A stretch of 64,000 nt of DNA from Dichomitus squalens LYAD-421 SS1. Taxonomy: Eukaryota; Basidiomycota; Agaricomycetes; Polyporales; Polyporaceae. Every line of letters starts with the position of its first letter. The stretch's first letter is position 1. Both the position numbers and the translations under genes were made by a program. The stretch lies in contig NW_006766894.1 in assembly GCF_000275845.1 (NCBI RefSeq), positions 676,103 through 740,102 of the forward strand. Direction: 5' to 3'. The notes under the pieces were generated by a model, which was given only the letters and a program-made list of their open reading frames with translations, did no database searches and had not been told where the DNA came from. This document shows, one piece after another, positions 45,541 through 57,093 of this stretch.

Positions 45541-46372
45541 NNNNNNNNNNNNNNNNNNNNNNNNNNNNNNNNNNNNNNNNNNNNNNNNNNNNNNNNNNNN
45601 NNNNNNNNNNNNNNNNNNNNNNNNNNNNNNNNNNNNNNNNNNNNNNNNNNNNNNNNNNNNNNNNNNNNNNNNNNNNNNNNNNNNNNNNNNNNNNNNNNNN
45701 NNNNNNNNNNNNNNNNNNNNNNNNNNNNNNNNNNNNNNNNNNNNNNNNNNNNNNNNNNNNNNNNNNNNNNNNNNNNNNNNNNNNNNNNNNNNNNNNNNNN
45801 NNNNNNNNNNNNNNNNNNNNNNNNNNNNNNNNNNNNNNNNNNNNNNNNNNNNNNNNNNNNNNNNNNNNNNNNNNNNNNNNNNNNNNNNNNNNNNNNNNNN
45901 NNNNNNNNNNNNNNNNNNNNNNNNNNNNNNNNNNNNNNNNNNNNNNNNNNNNNNNNNNNNNNNNNNNNNNNNNNNNNNNNNNNNNNNNNNNNNNNNNNNN
46001 NNNNNNNNNNNNNNNNNNNNNNNNNNNNNNNNNNNNNNNNNNNNNNNNNNNNNNNNNNNNNNNNNNNNNNNNNNNNNNNNNNNNNNNNNNNNNNNNNNNN
46101 NNNNNNNNNNNNNNNNNNNNNNNNNNNNNNNNNNNNNNNNNNNNNNNNNNNNNNNNNNNNNNNNNNNNNNNNNNNNNNNNNNNNNNNNNNNNNNNNNNNN
46201 NNNNNNNNNNNNNNNNNNNNNNNNNNNNNNNNNNNNNNNNNNNNNNNNNNNNNNNNNNNNNNNNNNNNNNNNNNNNNNNNNNNNNNNNNNNNNNNNNNNN
46301 NNNNNNNNNNNNNNNNNNNNNNNNNNNNNNNNNNNNNNNNNNNNNNNNNNNNNNNNNNNNNNNNNNNNNNNN
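45541..46372. other. Assembly gap, 832 N
   Basis: Run of N. Sequence on both sides is the same 223 bp, suggesting overlapping contig ends that were not merged; the gap may contain no real DNA. Confidence 0.95.
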
Positions 46373-46595
46373 TAACGACGTTGGCGGAGGGAACACTAGT
46401 CGAGGCGCTCATAATCAAAGTCAGCCTTATCTCGGTCAGTGGCTGAATGTCACGCTCGAGAGACCCCCTTCCCATTCCTCAGGTACCGCAATCCGTAATC
46501 CTTCGAAAACTGAATAATCATACTCAGTGCACATGTTAGAAATAATTCCTGGAGTTACAAGAAGATCGGCCATGCCGATCTCTTTGTGGCAATTC
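46373..46595 (+). repeat. 223-bp exact repeat, right copy, abutting N gap
   Basis: Identical to 45318-45540. It begins exactly after the last N. Confidence 0.9.
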
Positions 46596-46828
46596 AACAA
46601 GGTTAGTAAACCCCTGGAACCCTACTCAGATTGACTTGTATCGGGAGCGAATTCCTCCCGATTTCCTTCGTTCTTTGTGGGAGTAATAGTTCAGAAGCAC
46701 ATAGTCTCATGTGTAACATTTGTACATTTATTGACAGGGAAATGCGAGACCTGGAGGCGTGTCAGTCGCTTCTGGGGTCAGGCGCTTAATGCGTCGCTTC
46801 TGGGGTCGCACTAGTAGGTGAAAGAGCT

Positions 46829-46866
46829 GACTCCGCGACGAACCGCAGCACATCCAGAGCAGAGAC
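46829..46866 (-). promoter_or_regulatory. HET-upstream conserved block, displaced by element insertion
   Basis: GACTCCGCG-(A)-CGAACCGCAGCACATCC-type block closely matching 40581-40618, which lies about 105 bp upstream of the HET1 ATG. Here it lies just beyond the inverted-repeat element from HET2. Removing the element and gap artefact places it about 157 bp upstream of the HET2 ATG. Function is inferred only from conservation. Confidence 0.5.
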
Positions 46867-47116
46867 TGTGATTGTGTCGGAGCTCAAGTTATGGATTGGT
46901 TCTCATTGCTGCCCTTGAGGCGGCGATTCAAACCAAGTAATAGTGCATATATATACCGCGTAGTTATGTAGGCACTGCCCAAAGTCCCCATATTATGCAT
47001 ACTTATGTAATCTAGTTGGGCGACTACGTATGTGTGAAGGATCATCGTCGTTATCTTTGAACCCCATCTTTCAGATTGGATTGGAGGACCCCCGTCCACA
47101 AGGTGCTCTCCTTTCG

Positions 47117-49048
47117 TCAACGACTGTCCGACTCAGTCACTGGGGTCTCGTCCGTGACTCGCAGATGATAGCACGCTGCAGAAATCAGCTCGAGCGCGAG
47201 CCGCAGGACAACATGTCGGCCTGCCGATTCGAGGTGTACGACGTCGCTGCAGCTCCGCTGCCCACATCTGGCCACAAGTAGTTTGTTCACCACGGCCGGG
47301 CCACTCGGGACGTCGACGTCCTTCTGCCGACCGTTGCGGCGAGGACGACGCCGGTTGCGACGGGGGGACGACTTCTCCAAGCACGTGAGCCGGATGTCAG
47401 CGAGAAGATGGATGTCTCTGAGGGGCTCCAGCGAATAGTCGTACGTGATGAAAATGATGTAGTCGGCTTTCGTGAGCTGGAGCTGGTAGAGTTCCCGGGG
47501 GCCAGGCACCGTCCGGAATTCGACGTCGTACCCTTGTGCTTGGAGGCCATATCTGGCCCAGGTTGGAAAGGTCACGTCGAGACGCGTTTCGCCGTGGGTG
47601 TCCCGTAACAACATGAACCGGACGCCCATGACATCAAGAGGAGGGGGCTCACGGTTGGGGTGGGGCAGGAACACGGTCCTGATGGAGACACGGTGTCGGA
47701 GATCCTGCCTTCGGATGAGAAGCTGGTCGTGCGGTATCTCCCACTCGTCCGAGACACATGCTGGGCCTAGCACAAATGGACTGTACCCATCCCCGGAGGG
47801 TGATTTGGAGACACAGAGACGACAGACCAGACGCCCACCGCTCTAGCTGCGACGTATGCATGCGAAGATTATGACATACCATTCCCAGTCCGGGTGATTG
47901 GGCGCCTTATAGGAGAGGCGCATTACAGGCAAGTGTGTGCGGATGCCGTGTGGCGAACGGCTGTACTCTTGAGGACGGAGACCTGAATCCCCTATGACCT
48001 CTTGGAGAGCATCGTGCTGGAGGGTCTCCAGATACTCGACGTCGCGCTTTCTGAAGTTACGCGGCGATAAGGCGAAAAGACTGGGTGTGACGGGGGATTC
48101 GCCAGGGCCACGGTAGCCCGAGGATAGGGGTAGCGACACGGGAGAGTCGTCGTCACCGTTGTTCTCCAAACCGCCCACTAGACAAGCATGCTCCTCAGGA
48201 GAGGCAAACCCCCAAGCAAAGAGAGTCTGGTCGGGTATTCGTCCGAGGATTTCCTCCTGCAACCTCCTGAACGCCCGCCGACCTTCTCCGTACAAGGGGG
48301 ACATATGAATGTCGAAGATACCTAAAAGTGAGTACGCCTCGTCCTCCACCTTCGTTGTCTCCCGTCCGGACGCCCATAACAAGCGCACCGCCACGCTGAC
48401 GCTGTCCGGCGACGTTTGGTGCCTCAGAACAGATGATCGATGCCGGCCCTCCGCTCCACGACCTCTTCCAGGCTGTGCTTCGTCCCGAATGGCTGCCACT
48501 CCTTGGACAAGAACACGACCTCCCGGGGTGCGATGAGCTCTTGAAGCGTCCATCCTCGACTGAACCATCTGCTTCTCGACAGCTGGTCTTGGACCGGCTC
48601 TTGTTCACCTCGAAGAGAAACGTCGACAAAGTAGGGGTAACAGAGCTTGGCGTCGCGGTACCAGACGTACATGGAGTTGATGGCCTCGGAGAGCTCCGCG
48701 CTGCTCGACTGATCGATACAACACGAATCAATCCAGATGTAGTGGAAGCCGTCTCTCCGCGCAACTTCGCAGGCGTGACATATCTTGGGCGACAGTCTGG
48801 GGTCGTCCCATATTTCGAGAGACTCGGAGGAGGGGGAGCTTCCAGAAGTAGTCGAAGGTGAAGTTGTGGGGGTGACCACGGACAGTCGACGGCCGTCGGG
48901 GCCATATGACTTCTGGATTACTCGGAGGTCCTGATAGGTCTGCTCGCCCTTGCTGTCCCATGTGTGCGACAGGATGGCGTATATGGCGGTACATAGCAGG
49001 ATCGTTGTACGTTACAAATTGACCGGTTCGGGTATCAAGAAGGCGCAT
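47117..49048 (-). pseudogene. HET-domain protein, copy 3, broken
   Basis: Third paralogue, starting MRLLDTRTGQFVTYNDPA. Three lesions: a frameshift right after NDPA (the correct frame resumes as AIYAILSHTWDSKGEQTY), a second frameshift after RRAGID before VLRHQTSPDSVSV (near 48430), and an in-frame TAG after FACIRRS (near 47845). Between lesions the family sequence is well kept: DGFHYIWIDSCCIDQSSSAE, RWFSRGWTLQELIAPREVV, KVEDEAYSLLGIFDIHM, SAACYHLRVTDE at the end. None of the lesions sits at a good splice site, and the two sister genes have no introns, so true inactivation (or sequencing error) is the better reading. Confidence 0.85.
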
Positions 49049-49313
49049 GTTAGCATTGACTTTACGGATAGGGGAGCAGGCCATGACGGAGGTGGCTGGC
49101 TGTACGGTGGTACAGAGAGGTGGCTACGGGAGATAGAGACAGAGAAAACAAGGACGGGACGAGGACGTGAACCAACCAAGCCTGGCCAGGTGGGAGAGAT
49201 CAGGAGGCTATTGGCGAGATTAGATCTGGTGGCGGACCGGTGATGTGCGATCTGGAGATGGACAGAACGAGCAAGTGACTCGCGCGCGCGGACGATTCGA
49301 CAGAGCAGCCCGA

Positions 49314-52300
49314 ATGCTCAGGCTGCATCGATTACACCAGCTTCCTTTCCGCCGTCCTCACTACCTCCTTTCTCCCCGACCAATTGCTGCCCTACGGGTT
49401 CTCTCTCCTGCTGCTTACCGTGCGCACTCGACATCCATGACCTCCCCGGTCGCCTCCACCTCGCAACCAGCGCAGCTTCCTGCGCTCGACGCTCCCCACA
49501 AGGACCAGGCCCCGAAGAAGCCAAAGGACAAGAAGAAGGAGGCTACGTCAGCGCACCCTCTCGAGGTGTGCATACACTCAGGCCGTAGCCGTGTCATCTC
49601 GCTCATCCGTTTCCAGCTGAACCCGCGTCCGGAATTCTTCGATCACCGCATCAAACTCTTCGACAAGCTGAAGGCAGAATACGATGAGTGGTTAAAGAGT
49701 GCGTCACTTATGCCCTGCGGATATCTATATGCGGCGCCTGACCGAACCGACCCGAAGACCAGCCTCGCCAGGAAATCACCATCACCCTCCCGGATGGCGC
49801 GCAACGGAAGGGAACGAGCTGGGAGACGACTCCTCTGGACATTGCGAAGGCGATCTCCCAAGGTCTCGCGGACAAGGTCGTGATCGCGAAGGTGAGCCAC
49901 TCTCGTCCCACCTTCTCTGGCGATCCCTAGAGATTGCGTCCAACGCAGTCCTTAAGAAGGATAACAAGCGTGTACCTTGGTCCGTGTTGCATGTCGACTG
50001 CGCATCGGGCCATGTGTGTAACGCGGGTAGGGCTTGCTGGTTGCCTCTATCGCGTTGCCAGAAGCAGATCTGCGGAGGTGTTACCTCCGGGGAATCGCCG
50101 CGGATGTCGACGGGCAAGCAGGTGATCCCCTCGGGGCGAATGCGACTGTAGCTCGGCAAAGTCCTGAGTGTTCAGCATTCCGATTCATACGTCTTCATGG
50201 TGCGGTGTGATGCGTTGCTGACCGGGCCGTCAGGTGAACGGCGAGCTTTGGGACCTCGAGCGCCCCTTCGAAGGGTCCGCATCACTACAACTGCTCACAT
50301 TCGATGATGAGGAAGGTCAGTACGCCCTCGAAAGGTTGGGCTATCAGTCAATGTACCGACCATGACTCCAGGCAAGCGCGTCTTCTGGCATTCATCCGCT
50401 CACGTCCTCGGTGAGGCCTCCGAGAGGCATTATGGCTGTCACCTGTGCATCGGTCCCCCGACAGATGACGGCTTCTTCTACGAAATGGCCATCCCGGACA
50501 GGTAAGCCTTTCTGTGGACTCGTACACTTTTGAGGCCCCACTCACGAGGTCCATCATAGGCCAGTCGTGAACAGCGACTACCCTGCCCTCGAGAAGATCG
50601 CAGACCTCGCCATCAAGGAGAAGCAGAAGTTCGAGCGCCTCGTCGTCCCCAAGGAGACTCTCCTCGAGATGTTCGGGGTAAGTCATGGGCGTATGCGCAC
50701 TCGTATGCGTAGACAGCTCATAGAGGGGCGGATATGCAGTACAACAAGTACAAGAAATACATCATCGAGACCAAAATCCCCGACGGCACCTCCACCACGG
50801 TGTACCGCTGCGGACCGATGGTGGACCTGTGTGTCGGCCCCCATATCCCGCACACCGGCAAGATCAAGGCGTTCATGGTCACCAAGGTCCGTTCCCAGCG
50901 TAAGCTCCGCCTTCGAGAGGGCTCGGTCTGAGGATATCTCCCTGTGCAGAACTCCGCATCCTACTTCCTGGGAGACGCCGCAAACGACTCGCTCCAGCGT
51001 GTGTACGGCATCTCCTTCCCAGACAAGGCTCAGCTCAAGGAGTACAAGGCGTTCCTCGAGGAGGCGGCGAAGCGTGATCACAGGAAAATCGGGAAGGTAC
51101 GCTTGTCTGGTCGCTCAGTCCCGTCTGTGACAAGTCGAAGCCGACTGTATGCGCCCCTTTGGCGACTATAGGAGCAAGAGCTGTTCTTCTTTAACGACCT
51201 CAGCCCGGGAAGCTGCTTCTTCCTCCCTCACGGCACTCGAATCTACAACACGCTCATTGAGCTCATGCGCGTAAGTCTTGAATGATTTGCCACCTACCCT
51301 AAACTCACCATATGCGCGTCCAGTCGGAGTACTTCAAGCGTGGATACCAGGAAGGTACGTTGGCCTGTCGATGCCAACTATGTAGACAGGTTATTGACAA
51401 CCTCTACAGTCATCTCGCCGAACATGTACCACTCCAAGCTCTGGGAGACGTCCGGCCACTGGCAGAACTACAAGGACGACATGTTCACACTCGACATCGA
51501 GAAGGAGAAGTGGGGGCTTAAGCCGATGAACTGCCCGGGCCACTGCCTGATCTTCGACTCGCGCGACCGCTCGTACAAGGAGCTCCCGATCCGCATGGCC
51601 GAGTTCGGCATCGTCCACCGCAACGAGGCGTCGGGCGCGCTCACCGGCCTCACGCGCGTGCGCAGGTTCGTGCAGGACGACACGCACGTGTTCTGCATGC
51701 CGTCGCAGATCGAGGAGGAGATCGCGGCGCTGTTCGACTTCATGCAGCACATCTACGGGCTGTTCGGGTTCGACTTCGGCCTCGAGCTCTCGACGCGCCC
51801 GGACAACTATCTCGGCGAGATCGAGACGTGGAACCAGGCCGAGGATGTATGTGTCCCCCCTTACCCATTCAGGCGTTTGCACGAGCTGACCGTGGTACCT
51901 CGCACGCGCACAGCAACTGACAAAGGCACTCGACAAGTTCTACCCCGGCAAGTGGGAGCTCAACCCGGGCGACGGCGCGTTCTACGGCCCCAAGATTGAC
52001 ATCAAGATCAAGGACGCCCTCCGCCGCTCGTTCCAGTGCGCGACGATCCAGCTCGACTTCCAGCTGCCCGAGCGCTTCAACCTCAAGTACCGCGCGGCAG
52101 ACGAGGCCGCCGCCGCGGACGCGGGCAGGCCGCCTCCGCGCCCGGTCATGATCCACCGCGCGATCCTGGGCAGCTTGGAGCGGTTCATCGCGATCATCAC
52201 GGAGCACTTTGCTGGCAAGTGGCCGTTCTGGATCAGCCCGCGGCAGGTGCTCGTCGTGCCCGTCGCGGTGCCTTACGTGAGTGCCTACGTTCCAGAGGCA

Positions 52301-52685
52301 GAGACGGGATGCTGACGTGGTGCGTCTGCAGCGGGAATACGCGACGGAGGTCGCTGAGATGCTCACGAAGCTCGGGCTGTTCGTCGACGTCGACAACGGC
52401 GAGAACACGCTCCCGAAGAAGATCCGCAACGGCGAAATCGCGCAGTACAACTTCATCCTCGGTGCGTGCTCGCCTCGCCTCGCCTCTTGTTGGTCCTGCA
52501 TGCACTGACTTTTCTTTGTGGGTGCAGTCGTCGGCCAGGAAGAGCTCGACAGCCGGTCCGTCAACGTCCGCAACCGCGACGACGTCGGCACGAAGGCGCG
52601 CACGGAGACGCTGCCGCTCGATGTGATTGCGGAGAAGCTGTCGATCCTCAGAGAGACGCGGAGCCTTCACAACAAGCTCCCGTAG
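49314..52685 (+). CDS. THS1: Threonyl-tRNA synthetase, probably dual cytosolic/mitochondrial
   Basis: Charges tRNA-Thr. From ATG 49314 the first 41 residues ([20 protein letters not shown]...) are Arg/Leu/His-rich without acidic residues, like a mitochondrial presequence. A second in-frame ATG at 49437 ([13 protein letters not shown]) would give the cytosolic form with a Lys-rich tail ([10 protein letters not shown]). Then TGS domain ([18 protein letters not shown]), editing domain ([34 protein letters not shown]), and class II catalytic core with zinc ligands in MNCPGHC, DDTHVF and [13 protein letters not shown], motif 2 around [18 protein letters not shown]. The C-terminal anticodon-binding domain is [17 protein letters not shown] and [20 protein letters not shown]. 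Ends LHNKLP-stop at 52683-52685. About ten introns, all in frame. Confidence 0.95.
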
Positions 52686-53022
52686 TAGAGCACTAGAAGC
52701 CATGAGTTCTAGCTGGAGGTTGTGGAGGTCCAGTCACTGTGAAGTAGTTGTGCTGTGTATATTCTGCACGTGCCTTGCGCTATCTTGGTATCTCGGGGTA
52801 AACTGGCGGCGGGGAAGAAATCAAGTGTACACCCCTTAGAAGATTGTGCTGCATTATCGCAATTGCTGAGTGGGACCTGCGAACTCCAGTACGTTCCGCG
52901 CTTGTAATGCCACATGCAAAGAAGGGCGAGCGCATCATCCGTGGCTAGGAGGTAAGGCGCTAGACAAACCTATGGGTATCAACTGCGAGGTTTACATGAG
53001 ATGATAGTCCGAGACATGATGT

Positions 53023-54462
53023 CTAAGCTTGTGAGGTAAGGTATGTACTTCGACTAGAGAAGCTGATGTCAATTGCTGCGCAATGAGTGCATGGAAAAAC
53101 AGCCGCTCACATCCACGGAAGGACCACCTCCCTCACCGGGGAGTAAGGTAGCACGGTCTTGCTCGACATTCCGCTCTCATACATCCAGTCCACATAAACC
53201 GGGGTCGACAAACTGACCCACAAGACCACCCACGCGTAGCCTAGCCACCTCGTCGCCGTCGTAGGGCCCGTGAAGCCGAACGATTTGGCAAGCTTGATGA
53301 CGACATCCTCAAAGGTGATGGCGAGACCGTTATACAGGAAGTACAGGAACGAGCCCGCGCGTGTCGTCTGGGCGTTCGCGAGGTCGCCGAAGGAGTGCAA
53401 GAGGCCCGAGACGGCGAAGGCGACGTACACCTGGACTTGTGAGGAGAGGAACGTCCCGCGGGGGATGCGGAGAGTGTCGACGGCAACGGAGCCGAATTTC
53501 TGGAAGTACTGGAGAGGGACGGTACGTATCGTCAATCGAAGGATCAGTCGTCAGTGGGAGGAAACGGTCTTACGCGGCGGAAGAACTGATGCCAGGTCCG
53601 TCTGACACGTCAATGTTAGTACCGTGGAGACCGAGGAAGTGCGAGAACTCACCCCCATAGACGGCGGACGGTGTACGCGTCCTTCCAACTCCCGAAGGCG
53701 TCCGGCCAGTCCTCTGCTCTGCTCGCGTACGAGGCGACCGCCACAATGGACGAGAACTCGTAGTACAATTTTAGGACAGAGTATGTCATGAGGAGCCAGA
53801 TGGCCATACAATACGACTTCTGGAGGTGGCCAATAACGCCTGGTTGGAACTGGCTGCCTCCAGGAAACGTCGATACGTACAGGGGACGGTTGAGTCGGAC
53901 CAAGGACTCGGAGACATCAGCTAGCGCATAAGCCATCAGGAGCTGACGAGTTCTGCGCAAGAGAAACTGTGCCCGAGTGCCCTTAACAGGAGGGACGTTG
54001 GCTACCTGCAGCAAGCAGATGGTTGTCGGTGCGCGCCAAGTCTCATGCGGGCGGTAGACGTACCTGTACGTTCCAACCTATCATCCGATTGTTGCGCAGA
54101 AAGCAGAAGGTAGTATACAAGCGCGACCAGATAGGCCTGGATGCCAAGGGAGACTTATCCTCGTCGCCGAAGTACCGGAAATCCCGCATGGGATCGTTAA
54201 ACCAGATGAGATAGATGACGCTGAAGAACGTGTTGCCCAGGGTCGCGCTTCTGAGAGTGTCTTCATCGACGCTCTCTCCACTTGTGGTCGTGGCGAAGGT
54301 GTGGATGATATAGCCAAGAAGTGCGACGGAGCCAGCGAGCTTCGCAGCACAAGGAATGTTGATTGCGACGAGGAGCGTCAAGATGAGCTCTGGGAGGAGT
54401 AGGTGGGCGGGGCCAGAGAATGGGACGCGTGTGTCTGACTCCGCGCCTCGGAACGATGCCAT
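53023..54462 (-). CDS. Wax-synthase-like membrane O-acyltransferase, copy 1
   Basis: Multi-pass membrane protein of the wax-synthase/MBOAT_2 type; mushroom relatives often acetylate terpenoids, but the substrate here is unknown. It starts MASFRGAESDTRVPFSG. Several hydrophobic helices follow, then NDPMRDFRYFGDEDKSPL, NRMIGWNVQ, and after introns WKDAYTVRRLWG-RTWHQFFRR (conserved W/H block) and FAVSGLLHSFGDL with the likely catalytic His. The open frame stops at 53107 (LPWM-stop). However TGG-AT is followed by GTGAGC, and a 48-nt intron with CAG acceptor would lead to a final exon (53023-53062) IFSSRSTYLTSQA-stop. The paralogue has the equivalent exon, so I extended the gene. Confidence 0.85.
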
Positions 54463-55652
54463 GAAGGAATAGCGAGTCGTGATGTTTCACAGACCACGCC
54501 GGTGCCGGCTCCCTATCTCGACCTCGCAGTAGTTATGCCTGCACACAGTAGTCAGCGACTTTAGGTGCGTACTGTGACATGGCTACAGACCTCTTGCTAT
54601 GGTTCAGAGAGACGGGTGGTCGCAATGGCGAGTACCCCCTCGTGGATGCCAACGCACCACTTGATAGGGTTGGGATATGGGGGGACGAAGTTGTGCGATG
54701 CCTCCGTGCCATACCGCAAGAATGTCGATTGTCGGATCTGCCTTGTGCCGATGGCAGATGAAAGGTACGGCATCCGGTCAGCAGAAGCAATGAAATAGTT
54801 CGGAACCAAGGTATCACGGGTACAGTATGCGCTAGTATCAACGCCTGTTATGGCAAGTCAGCGGGGTATAGAGAATTCAAGCAGCCGGCGAAAATCTTTC
54901 ACCGCGTACCATAGTCTCCCAGTGTATCCTACTGAACGCAACTTTAATCGGGATGCTGTAGAGCCAAGATCGGTCCAAGGCTCAGAGTCAGATGGTGGTA
55001 TATAAGCGATAGTCATGGTCGACTCGATGCCTGGAAGCAATCAATTGCCCAAACCTTGTTATTATTAGGACCGTTAGTATCTGGGGTTGCAGGGGCGAAA
55101 CCAGATGAGGTGGCAGAATTCCCAATCGCAAAGGAAGCGAAGAATTCGGTACATCTACACAGCTCCCGGACAAGCGGCTGTATGTCGACATCTTGGGCGC
55201 ACTATGACCGTCTGCTGCTCGATCTATCGCGGGGGTGTTGTCAATACTCAAGGAGATGGGGAGTTCACGCAACGAGTTCCCGCAGTGGAGCGGTGGGCGT
55301 TTAGGGGCTCGCTAGATCCAAGAAGGTCGTGTTGAGCTGTCAGTGATACTAACGTTACCTATAAGCTGCTTGGGCTGGTATGTGCTAAGTGCTATTTTGA
55401 AGTAAAATTGGGCGCAGAAAACAAATGAAGCACCTCTCTGGTTGTCGTGCTGCCGTACCAGGTCACCGAGTAGTAACCACGAAGGGGGCTCGCCTCCTTT
55501 CGCATTTCCATGACTGTAAGCCAACACCCACGAGGCTCATGCCCCTGCGCGGCATATTGACGGTATGATGAGACCAATTGTGTAGCAAGACGGAATGGTG
55601 GTATCCAAGTACGAGGTGAGATTACAATTACCCACAGTCCGAGACAGTTGGT
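54463..55652. other. Spacer between wax-synthase-like duplicates
   Basis: No gene supported. Sequence upstream of copy 1 (about 54540-54760) resembles sequence upstream of copy 2 (about 57150-57380), so the tandem duplication took 5' flank along. Confidence 0.45.
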
Positions 55653-57093
55653 CTAGGCCTGTTCGAATAAGTATGTACTTTTGCTGAACGGGATGATCAG
55701 TCACTACAAACCGAGCGCGCACGAAATCAACGACTCACATCCACGGATGAAGCACCTCCCTCACCAGGGAGTAAGGTACCGTGTCCTTGCCCCACACTCC
55801 GGTTTCATTCATCCAATCAACATAGATCGGGATCGACAAGCCGACCCACAAGACCACCCACGCGTAGCCTAGCCATCTCGTCGCGGTCGTGAGGCCCGTG
55901 AAGCCGAACGACTTGGCGAGCTTGATGACGACGTCCTCGAACGTGATGGCGAGGCCGTTCAGGAAGAAGTATATGAACGAGCCTGCGCGTGTGGCTCGGG
56001 CGTTCGCGAGGTCGCCGAAGGAGTGCAAGAGGCCCGAAACGGCAAATGCGACGTGGACCTGGACTTGAGAGGAGAGAAACGTCCCGCGGGGAATGCGGAG
56101 GGTGTCGACTGCGATCGAGCCGAATTGCTTGAAGTGCTGGAGAAGGACAGCACAGTCCGTCAGTCAGGGAATCGGCTGTCAGCATAGAAAGGCGGTCTTA
56201 CGCGACGGAGGAATTGGTGCCAGGCCCGTCTGACGCGCCGAGATCAGCGATGCAGATATGCTGAGGCGGGACGAGAGCTCACCCCCATAGACGGCGAACA
56301 GTGTACGCGTCCTTCCAGCTCCCAAACACGTCGGGCCAGTCCTCCGGTTGGCTCGCGTACGAGGCGACCGTCACAATGGACGCGAACACGTAGTACACTT
56401 TCAGGGTGGAGTATGTCATAAGGAGCCAGTTGACCATACACCACGACTTCTGGAGGTGGCCGATGACGCCTAGCGGGAACCGGGTGCCGCCAGGGAGCGT
56501 CGATTCGTATAGGGGACGATTGAAACGCACGATGCAATCGAAGACATCGGCCATCACATAGGCTAGGATGAACTGCCGAGCACGGCGGAAGAGGAATTGC
56601 GCCCGAGTGCCCTTGATAGGAGGGACGTTGGCTACCTGTAGTAAGCAGATATTGTCAGTGCGTGCCAGGTCTCATATGCGGGTGGTAGACGTACCTGGAC
56701 GTTCCAACCTATCATCCGATTGTTGCTTATAAGGCTCAACGCAGCGTATAAGCGCGACCAAATGGGTCTGGATGACAGGGGAGACTTATCCTCGTCGCGG
56801 AGGTACCGGAAATCGCGCATGGGATCGTTGGACCAGACGAGGTAGATGACAGTGAAGAACATGTTGCCCAGGACCGCGCTCCCGATCGTGTACTCATCGA
56901 CACTGTCCCCGCTTGTGGTCGTGGCGAAGGTGTGAATGATATAGCTAAGGAGTGCGATGGATCCAGCGAACTTCGCGGCCCGAGGAATGTCGAATGCGAC
57001 AAGGAGCGTTAATATAAGCTCTGGAAGGAGCAAGTGGGCAGCGCCAGAGAATGGGACGCGTGCGGCTTGCTCCGCGCCTTGAAAGAACGTCAT
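55653..57093 (-). CDS. Wax-synthase-like membrane O-acyltransferase, copy 2
   Basis: Tandem paralogue of the gene at 53023-54462 in the same orientation, highly similar throughout. It starts MTFFQGAEQAARVPFSGAAH. Conserved parts: NDPMRDFRYLRDEDKSPL, NRMIGWNVQ, TYSTLKVYYVFASIVTVASY, WKDAYTVRRLWG-RAWHQFLRR and FAVSGLLHSFGDL with the likely catalytic His. The open frame stops at HPWM, but AT-GTGAGT forms a donor. A CAG acceptor at 55684-55686 leads to IKSTYLFEQA-stop (55653-55683), matching the end of copy 1 in frame and in stop position. Multiple membrane helices; ER location expected from the family. No lesion seen. Confidence 0.85.

Larger units (their letters stand above)
45046..46815. mobile_element. 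Inverted-repeat element upstream of HET2, interrupted by N gap
   Basis: Ends form 24-bp inverted repeats with one mismatch: 45046-45069 (starts ACTAGTGTGACCCCAGAAGC) and the reverse complement of 46792-46815. Further copies of TGACCCCAGAARCGACKG lie at 45221-45238 (direct) and 46762-46779 (inverted), giving subterminal repeats. CTAG at both edges may be a 4-bp target duplication or part of the repeat. If the N gap and duplicated 223 bp are artefacts, the true size is about 715 bp. No transposase motif in the visible part. Probably a non-autonomous DNA transposon. Confidence 0.78.

Noticed and set aside
45381..46475. Long open frames (300-360 codons) on both strands across the N gap
   Set aside because: They are open only because N codons are not stops; the real sequence is a small repeated piece on each side.
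45318..46595. 223-bp direct repeats read as LTRs of a retrotransposon
   Set aside because: They abut the N gap exactly on both sides and lie inside a pair of inverted repeats; an unmerged overlap fits better.
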